A stretch of DNA of 5,659 nucleotides from Corallococcus sp. GTDB lineage: Bacteria; Bacillota; Clostridia; Christensenellales; CAG-314. This document shows positions 1 to 5,659 of this stretch, in pieces; the stretch's first letter is position 1; each line of letters begins with the position of its first letter. The translations under genes were made by a program, and so were the position numbers. Under the pieces are notes generated by a model. That model was not told where the DNA came from, did not search any database, and was given only the letters and a program-made list of their open reading frames with translations. The stretch is from assembly GCA_023663205.1 (NCBI GenBank), contig JAMPHX010000079.1, positions 1 to 5,659 on the forward strand. The letters are read 5' to 3'.

Positions 1-1343
1 AAAATATCCGTCATAGCAGCAGGGCATTGGGCGTTCGTTCCGATTCCTCTGCTCGTTTTGAAAAGGGAATCGATTCCTATACAACGCCTATGGGGTTGTC
101 GCGTGCATTGCATCTTGCTGAAAAATTAGGTGCAGGCACGGTTGTCGGCGGAAGAATTTTGTGCGGTTTGGGAGTCGAAAAACAAAAGGTCATCAAATTT
201 CCCCAAATACGCATAAAGCAATTGCTTGGATTGGAAATACCGCAAGAAACGATAATTAACATTTTGAATTCGCTATCTTTTGATGTCGAATTTAGCGGGA
301 AAAATTTGATATGCAAAGTTCCGCTGTATCGTGACGACGTAGAACGCGACTGCGATATTGTCGAAGAAATAATTCGTGTTTACGGCTACGACAATATTCA
401 GGGTACATTGATGCCCGAGTCGCACATTACAAACGGAGGCAAAAACAATTGTGAAAAAGTATTTGATTGCATAAAAAATGTTCTGTGCGGATTGCGGTAT
501 AATGAAACGGTATTCTACCCGTTTGGCGGCAAACAACTGTTTGATAAGATGTCTTTAAGCGGAAATTGCAGCGTAAGTGACAATATCAGGCTGCTCAATC
601 CTATCGGCGATGAACTTAGTCTTATGAACTTGTCGCTGCTGCCCAATATTATTCAATGCGCGGCGTTCAATCAAAATCAAAAGAATAGAGAAGTGCAGTT
701 ATTTGAATGCGGGAAAGTGTATTTACCGTCCGAATTACCGCCCAAATCATTGCCGACAGAGGAACGAAGATTAGCCGTTTTGCGCGATTGCGGCGACTTT
801 GACGATATTCGCAACGATGTTCTTACCGTTGTAAAACTGTTTTCCGATAAAATAAAATCGGTGCGTTCTTCCAAAGAGTTTTTGCATCCAGGAATTTCCG
901 CAGATATATATGTCGGTTCGGAACAGGTAGGGTATATGGGTAAACTGCACCCAATAGTAGCGCGCAATTTCGGTTTGGACGACGGTGTGTTTGTAGCAGA
1001 ATTGAGCGTGGATAAGTTGATGCAAAATTGCGAAGAGCGGTTTGCTTTCGTCAAAATAGCCAAGTTTCCTGCCGTTGAGCGCGATTTTGCATTAGTGGTC
1101 GATGAGAGCGTTGCATCGCAAAGCATACTCGACGCATTCAGACAATACTGTCCGTTTTGTATAGAGGCAAATTTGTTTGATGTTTATCGTTCGGAATCTA
1201 TCGGTTCGGGCAAAAAGAGCATTGCGATTTCCGTGCTGTTCAGACATCCCGAAAAGACATTGTCGGACGTTGATGTAGAAAAGCAGATATCTAAGTGTCT
1301 AATTCGATTGGAAATTGAATTCGGCGCAGTGCTAAGGAAATGA
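1..1343 (+). CDS. pheT: Phenylalanyl-tRNA synthetase beta subunit, C-terminal part (5' end outside window)
   Basis: This is the beta chain of the cytoplasmic (PheS-PheT)2 enzyme that attaches phenylalanine to tRNA-Phe with ATP. The reading frame is already open at base 3 and encodes NIRHSSRALGVRSD followed by RFEKGID, the hallmark end of the B3/B4 editing domain. The TTG at 27 is therefore an internal Leu codon and not a start. About 446 residues are visible, and roughly 350 of the usual ~800 are missing on the left. Next comes a B5 domain (visible residues ~63-132) ending in VEEIIRVYGYDNI. Its acidic set D112, D118, E121 and E122 matches the family's Mg-binding pattern. The catalytic-like core follows, with NPIGDELS, SLLPNI and LFECGKVY. 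The C-terminal ~95 residues are a tRNA-binding FDX-ACB domain (FPAVERDFALVVDE, LFDVYRSE, GKKSIAISVLFR). One loop in the core looks short (see findings). The TGA stop overlaps a possible start of the next gene. Identification is secure. Confidence 0.97.
   Translation, partial: NIRHSSRALGVRSDSSARFEKGIDSYTTPMGLSRALHLAEKLGAGTVVGGRILCGLGVEKQKVIKFPQIRIKQLLGLEIPQETIINILNSLSFDVEFSGKNLICKVPLYRDDVERDCDIVEEIIRVYGYDNIQGTLMPESHITNGGKNNCEKVFDCIKNVLCGLRYNETVFYPFGGKQLFDKMSLSGNCSVSDNIRLLNPIGDELSLMNLSLLPNIIQCAAFNQNQKNREVQLFECGKVYLPSELPPKSLPTEERRLAVLRDCGDFDDIRNDVLTVVKLFSDKIKSVRSSKEFLHPGISADIYVGSEQVGYMGKLHPIVARNFGLDDGVFVAELSVDKLMQNCEERFAFVKIAKFPAVERDFALVVDESVASQSILDAFRQYCPFCIEANLFDVYRSESIGSGKKSIAISVLFRHPEKTLSDVDVEKQISKCLIRLEIEFGAVLRK
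1334..1338 (+). promoter_or_regulatory. Ribosome binding site that decides the U32 gene start
   Basis: AAGGA lies within the last codons of pheT. It is only 1 base from the ATG at 1340, which is too close to work as a normal Shine-Dalgarno, but 7 bases from the ATG at 1346, which is near ideal. The second ATG is therefore preferred. The ATG at 1340 forms an ATGA overlap with the pheT stop and could still be used by termination-reinitiation. Confidence 0.65.
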
Positions 1344-1345
1344 TT

Positions 1346-3625
1346 ATGCAGGACCCCGCATACGAAATATTAGCGCCTGCCGGCAATGTAGATGCCTTAT
1401 TGTCTGCAATAAATAATGGTGCCAATGCCGTATATTTTGGTTTGAATGAGTTTAATGCCAGAATGAAAGCAGAAAATTTTTCCGTGGATAATCTGGCAAA
1501 TTGGGTGGATTATTGTCATTTTTTCGGTGTAAAAACCTACGTGACATTAAACACTTCCATCAAACAGAATGAGTTTGCCAAAGCAGTTTCGATGTTGTAT
1601 GCAATATATAATGCGAATTCCGACGGAGTTATTCTCACGGATTTGGCGCTGTTGGAATATGCCGCCAAAACATTTTGCGGAAAGTTCGACATAGTGGCAA
1701 GTACTCAACTTAATGTGCATGACGAATACGGTGCGCGGTTTCTCAAAAATCTCGGTGCTACAACGGTAGTTCTTGCACGTGAAACTACTTATGAAAATAT
1801 ACGCAAAATACACAAGGCAATCGATATAAAATTGGAAGGTTTTATTCACGGCGCATTGTGTGTTTGTCAATCGGGACAGTGTCTGTTTTCTTCAATGGTA
1901 GGCGCAAATAGCGGCAACAGGGGACTGTGCGCACAGCCGTGCAGACAGTACTATGATTGTTACTTGGGCAAAAATAAAATCAATGAAGGATATTTGCTGT
2001 CACCGAAGGATTTGTGCGGTCTCGGTTTTGCAAAAAAACTTGCAGGCAGCGGCATGTCTGTTTTTAAGATAGAAGGGCGAAATAGGCGGGCTCAGTATGC
2101 CGGTGAAACGTCCCACATATATTCCAAGGTGTTTGAAAACGATTTTAAGTACGAATCAAAAGACATTTTGGACTTGCAATCAATTTACAATAGAGGTAAT
2201 TTTGTTGCAGATAACTTTCAGCGTGGTGAAAATGACGGCATAATTTACAAATATTCGCAGGGACACATCGGCAGATATGTAGGCAAAGTTAAAAACGGCA
2301 ATCGCTTATCAAGTAATTGCATGATAGAAAAGGGCGATTGTTTCAAAATTTTCAACGAACAGCATATCGAAGTCGGTTCTGCCGTCGCTAACGAATCGGG
2401 AAACAATATTTCGCTTTCCATAAGCGGCAGAGTAAAACCCGACAATTTGGCATTTATCACTACCGATAGTTCGCAAATCCGTAAAGTTGAAGCGCGTCGG
2501 CGATTGCTGTCTGTCGATATGACGCTAGTGTGCATTCCGAATAATCGTGCAAAATTGACGGTTTCAAGTAATGGTGTCAGTGCAACGGTAGAATCTTCGA
2601 TTGATTTGCCAATTGCAAAAAATGCAGTTTCAGACGATGAAATTGTTAGGCAATTATCTAAAACAAGCCATCTGCACTTTACTATTTCAAACATAGTAAT
2701 AAATAATAATGGTTGTTTTGCTCCTAAAAGCGCAATAAATGACATGCGGCGCAGGGCGCTTATAAAATTGTCGGGCGCTGTTATCCAAAATTACAATGAT
2801 GGTTTGAAACGTCGGTATTCAAATATGCCATATGCTTGCGCCGACAATGAAGTCGATGTGCATGGTGACAATACATTTGGTATTATGTCTGTTTGTCGTA
2901 ACGAGCAGCAATTTGTATCGGCAATTTCTTCTTCGGATGTTGTGATTTTGGATTTGGATGTTTTGAATGCGGATTTGATTGAGCGATATATGCGACTTGC
3001 AAACGGGCGCAGGTGGTATTTGGATTTGCCTCCTTTTGCCGATTTGGATTTGATTGGCACGATGCTTATCGATAGGCAAATCGGAGTAGTGGCAAATAAC
3101 ATAGGTGCTTTGCAGTTTGCCTTGCAAAACAATTTGCGGCACATCGTAGGACACGGTTTAAATTTGTATAATTCAAATATTGTAGATACACTTTGCAAAC
3201 GCGCCGATGCCTTTCTCTATTCCAACGAACTTACCGTTGAAGAGTGTCGAAAAATTGCACGCCCCAACGGATATAGATTTGTTGACGGCAAACTGAAATT
3301 GATGCACATTGTCACTTGCCCGTACAAGTTGAATTGTTCCACCAAATGTTCTGAATGTACAGCCGATGATAGCGTTTTGACATATACGGATAAAATGGGA
3401 CATTCTTTCTATTTTCGTAGGCGAAAATTCGGAGTTTGTTCTTTTGAATTGATAAACGGTGTCAAACTTTCGGCAGGAAACAAGTTGTTGCCGCCATTCA
3501 ATTATTGTATCGATTATGACGATGTTATTTTTAATCGGTACAAATCGATTTGCAACGGCGATGTAATTACCGACAAACAGGACGGTGATTATACAAAAGG
3601 CAGATTATTTGTAAAGGTAAAGTAA
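1346..3625 (+). CDS. U32 family protein with DUF3656 domain (RlhA/YhbU-like; probable Fe-S hydroxylase-type, historically 'collagenase-like peptidase')
   Basis: The protein has 759 residues from ATG 1346 (761 from ATG 1340), about normal for long clostridial U32/DUF3656 proteins. The N-terminus (EILAPAGNVDALLSAINNGA, then AVYFG) is the start of the U32 TIM-barrel-like domain, which runs to about residue 250. The U32 signature spans residues 164-182 (E-x-F-x2-G-A-L-C-x4-G-x-C), with Phe where the classical pattern has an aliphatic residue. GNRGLCAQPCR follows, giving conserved C172, C179, C195 and C199. A DUF3656 domain covers roughly residues 358-483. The C-terminus has a C-x5-C-x3-C-x2-C cluster (C658, C664, C668, C671) and a later C698. 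Characterised relatives are RlhA (23S rRNA C2501 hydroxylation), TrhP (tRNA U34 hydroxylation) and UbiU/UbiV (4Fe-4S ubiquinone hydroxylation). Protease activity is doubtful. No signal peptide or membrane segment is seen, so it is cytoplasmic. It sits directly between pheT and mutS2. Family assignment is firm; the exact substrate is unknown. Confidence 0.95.
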   Translation: MQDPAYEILAPAGNVDALLSAINNGANAVYFGLNEFNARMKAENFSVDNLANWVDYCHFFGVKTYVTLNTSIKQNEFAKAVSMLYAIYNANSDGVILTDLALLEYAAKTFCGKFDIVASTQLNVHDEYGARFLKNLGATTVVLARETTYENIRKIHKAIDIKLEGFIHGALCVCQSGQCLFSSMVGANSGNRGLCAQPCRQYYDCYLGKNKINEGYLLSPKDLCGLGFAKKLAGSGMSVFKIEGRNRRAQYAGETSHIYSKVFENDFKYESKDILDLQSIYNRGNFVADNFQRGENDGIIYKYSQGHIGRYVGKVKNGNRLSSNCMIEKGDCFKIFNEQHIEVGSAVANESGNNISLSISGRVKPDNLAFITTDSSQIRKVEARRRLLSVDMTLVCIPNNRAKLTVSSNGVSATVESSIDLPIAKNAVSDDEIVRQLSKTSHLHFTISNIVINNNGCFAPKSAINDMRRRALIKLSGAVIQNYNDGLKRRYSNMPYACADNEVDVHGDNTFGIMSVCRNEQQFVSAISSSDVVILDLDVLNADLIERYMRLANGRRWYLDLPPFADLDLIGTMLIDRQIGVVANNIGALQFALQNNLRHIVGHGLNLYNSNIVDTLCKRADAFLYSNELTVEECRKIARPNGYRFVDGKLKLMHIVTCPYKLNCSTKCSECTADDSVLTYTDKMGHSFYFRRRKFGVCSFELINGVKLSAGNKLLPPFNYCIDYDDVIFNRYKSICNGDVITDKQDGDYTKGRLFVKVK
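3613..3617 (+). promoter_or_regulatory. Ribosome binding site for mutS2
   Basis: AAAGG, inside the last codons of the U32 gene, sits 7 bases ahead of the ATG at 3625. It supports that start. The TAATG junction shares one base between the U32 stop and the mutS2 start, so the two genes are probably translationally coupled. Confidence 0.65.
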
Positions 3626-5659
3626 TGATACAGGAAAAAACCATTAAAAAACTTGAATATCATACGATATTAAATGTGCTTTCACAGTATACGCATAGCA
3701 AAATATCGCAGCGGTTGGCGCTTTCGTTACGCCCTGCCAACAGTTATGACGATGCGATGTTGCTGCTACGGGAAACGCAGCAGGCATTTGCGCTTTATGA
3801 CAGATTATCTTTGCCGGATATGTCAATAGATGATTTGAGTGAGGTGTTTGCTGCTGCGCGTGTCGGTTCATGCTTGACTGCGGGACAACTGTTGGGAGTA
3901 ATGCGACTGCTCAAAATATCGCACGGTGCAAAAAAGTATCTTTCTGTGGCATACGAAGGAGTAGATACTTCTGTTTTGTCGACATATGCTGCAATGTTAT
4001 TTTCTGATGATACGCTTGCCGAAGATATCGATTTTGCGATAATTTCGGAAAACGAAATTAACGATAAAGCGTCGGATTCACTGTATGAAATTCGCAAGAG
4101 AATAAAACGACTAAATGCCGAAATCAAAGATAGCCTTGCCAATTACACCAAAAAAGGCGAACTTTCCAAATATCTGCAAGATTCTATAGTTACATTGCGT
4201 GGCGACAGATATGTCATTCCGGTTAAGGCTGAGTACAAATCGCTTGTAAACGGCATTGTGCACGATACTTCCGGCAGCGGTTCTACGTTTTTTATCGAGC
4301 CAATTGCCATAGTTGAACTCAACAATAAATTACGTGCGGCATCTGTCGAAGAAAAAGAAGAAGTACAACGCATACTTCAATCTTTTACGGATAGAGTCGG
4401 TGCAGTGCAAGAAAGACTTGTTGTGACTCAGCAAACCGTTGCCGAACTTGACGTAATTTTTGCTAAGGTTTTGTATGCTGTTTCGATAAAAGCGTGTTTG
4501 CCTATTCTTAATAATACGGGCTTGATAGATTTGAAATGCGCACGTCATGCTTTGATAGCGCGCGAAAAAGTGGTTCCTGTTGATTTGAAACTCGGAGGCG
4601 AGTACAACATTATAGTAATTACCGGTCCAAACACCGGCGGGAAAACGGTATCTCTCAAAACTTGCGCGTTGCTGACATTGATGGCACAGTCGGGAATGTA
4701 TATTCCCGCGCGCGAAGATAGTAAAATTTCATTTTTCCAACAAGTTTTTTGCGATGTGGGTGATGAACAGAGCATAGAACAAAGTTTGTCGACGTTTTCG
4801 TCTCATATGGTAAATATACGAGACATTTTGGAGAGTTGCGATTCCCATTCGCTTGTTGTTATAGACGAAGTGGGGGCGGGCACCGAGCCAAACGAGGGCG
4901 CAGCATTGGCGGTTGCAATTACCGATTATTTGCGTCACAAGGGAGCAAAGTGTATTCTTACAACTCACTATGAACAACTTAAAGAATATTCTCTGACTAC
5001 ATCGGGCGTTGAAAATGCTTCCATGGAATTTAATCTCGTAACATTTGAACCCACTTATCGACTGGTTTTAGGAGTGCCGGGCAGTTCGAATGCTATTGCA
5101 ATAGCCCAAAAACTGGGAATGAATTCGACTGTTATCGAAAATGCGCGAAGGGGCTTATCTGCCGAGAAACAAAATTTGGACGCCGTTTTGCGCAATGCCG
5201 AAGAGTTGCGTCAAAAGTACGAAACCCAACTTGAACTGGTAAGTCAACGTGAAAAGAAATTGACTGAGGAAATTGCCCGTTCCCAGAAGATAAACGAAGG
5301 TTTAACCCGAGAACGCGATAAGTTTCTTGCAGGGTCTAAGGCGGAGGCTCGACGCATTGTTTCCGAAGCGCAAGAAGAAAGCAAGCGCATAATAGACAGT
5401 ATAAAACACTTGCTTGACGAGGATGGCGTCAGTGACAAGATGTTGTTCGATGCGCGCCGCAGGGCAAAACAACTTGGCTCATTGGTTGAGGATGAAGATG
5501 ATTCGGGCGATAGCGACGTTATATTTGTCGGTGACAATGTCAAATTTGAAAATTTAAAAGTAGGTGATATCGTATATTCAAAGAAATTGGGCGTTCAGGT
5601 TAAGGTCGAAAACATACGCAGTCAGGAAAGAATTTTTGTCAGAGCAGGAAGTTTGTCTG
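3625..5659 (+). CDS. mutS2: MutS2 ATPase (ribosome-collision / recombination factor), 3' end outside window
   Basis: This is a MutS-family ABC-type ATPase lacking the mismatch-recognition domain. In Bacillus, MutS2 binds collided ribosomes and splits them for rescue; in other bacteria it was described as a branched-DNA endonuclease that suppresses recombination. The frame is open from ATG 3625 to the window edge, giving 678 residues of a usual ~785. Residues 1-~300 form the helical core, including the MutS2-type block R192-P226 (RGDRYVIPVKAEYK, GIVHDTSGSG, FFIEP). The ATPase has Walker A GPNTGGKT (K340, T341), signature STFSSHM (389-395), Walker B with D414 and E415 followed by GAGTEP, and the TTHY switch (446-449). 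YRLVLGVPGSSNA closes this domain. Residues ~513-610 are a charged coiled-coil linker. A KOW-like segment begins near residue 644 (LKVGDIVYSKKLG). The Smr nuclease domain would lie past the edge and cannot be seen. All ATPase motifs are intact. MutS1 is excluded by the absent N-terminal domains. Confidence 0.97.
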   Translation, partial: MIQEKTIKKLEYHTILNVLSQYTHSKISQRLALSLRPANSYDDAMLLLRETQQAFALYDRLSLPDMSIDDLSEVFAAARVGSCLTAGQLLGVMRLLKISHGAKKYLSVAYEGVDTSVLSTYAAMLFSDDTLAEDIDFAIISENEINDKASDSLYEIRKRIKRLNAEIKDSLANYTKKGELSKYLQDSIVTLRGDRYVIPVKAEYKSLVNGIVHDTSGSGSTFFIEPIAIVELNNKLRAASVEEKEEVQRILQSFTDRVGAVQERLVVTQQTVAELDVIFAKVLYAVSIKACLPILNNTGLIDLKCARHALIAREKVVPVDLKLGGEYNIIVITGPNTGGKTVSLKTCALLTLMAQSGMYIPAREDSKISFFQQVFCDVGDEQSIEQSLSTFSSHMVNIRDILESCDSHSLVVIDEVGAGTEPNEGAALAVAITDYLRHKGAKCILTTHYEQLKEYSLTTSGVENASMEFNLVTFEPTYRLVLGVPGSSNAIAIAQKLGMNSTVIENARRGLSAEKQNLDAVLRNAEELRQKYETQLELVSQREKKLTEEIARSQKINEGLTRERDKFLAGSKAEARRIVSEAQEESKRIIDSIKHLLDEDGVSDKMLFDARRRAKQLGSLVEDEDDSGDSDVIFVGDNVKFENLKVGDIVYSKKLGVQVKVENIRSQERIFVRAGSLS

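Noticed and set aside
27..29. TTG as a start codon for pheT
   Set aside because: The frame is open upstream to the window edge and encodes the conserved NIRHSSRA segment, so this TTG is an internal Leu codon.
2245..2745. Long antisense open frame (166 codons) opposite the U32 gene, and smaller minus-strand frames throughout
   Set aside because: They lie opposite clearly coding plus-strand genes, their translations show no recognisable domain, and I see no ribosome binding site or promoter argument. They are shadows of the real genes.
2947..3052. Three copies of TTTGGATTTG within about 106 bases
   Set aside because: They encode Leu-Asp-Leu-type stretches in the U32 protein using the TTG and GAT codons this genome favours. 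Spacing is irregular and the flanks differ, so this is codon usage and not a repeat element.
1346..3625. Secreted collagenase or virulence protease
   Set aside because: There is no signal peptide, and the family members studied in detail act as hydroxylases on RNA or quinones. The collagenase label is historical.
4347..4366. Purine-rich run in mutS2 that could be a slippery or polymerase-slippage site
   Set aside because: It encodes an ordinary Glu/Lys-rich helix (EEKEE), the frame is conserved on both sides, and there is no heptameric slippery motif with a downstream structure.

Overview
The window is a gapless stretch of three co-directional plus-strand genes. They are the C-terminal part of pheT (phenylalanyl-tRNA synthetase beta subunit), a complete U32-family protein with a DUF3656 domain, and the first ~678 codons of mutS2. 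Both outer genes are cut by the window edges. The gene order, the moderately AT-rich composition and the single-copy MutS2 type point to a Firmicutes genome, most likely an uncultured Clostridia lineage. This taxonomic call is inference from gene content and order. TGA is used as a stop (end of pheT), so the ordinary bacterial code applies.

Layout: pheT occupies bases 1-1343 and is open at its 5' end. The U32 gene starts at the pheT stop codon (ATG at 1346, or an overlapping ATG at 1340) and ends with TAA at 3623-3625. mutS2 starts at 3625, sharing one base with that stop, and runs off the right edge. There is no intergenic space, and I see no terminator, internal promoter, RNA gene, repeat array or mobile element. 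Each downstream gene has a Shine-Dalgarno sequence buried in the end of the gene before it, which fits one polycistronic, translationally coupled transcript. Its promoter would lie left of the window, probably ahead of pheS.

Functionally the three products share a translation theme. PheT charges tRNA-Phe together with PheS. U32/DUF3656 proteins are related to RlhA and TrhP, which hydroxylate rRNA and tRNA. MutS2 splits collided ribosomes in Bacillus and was earlier implicated in recombination control. I see no novel defence or mobile system here. The points worth a second look are the direct pheT-U32 junction without zapA, the cysteine clusters and a variant motif in the U32 protein, and a shortened loop in PheT.
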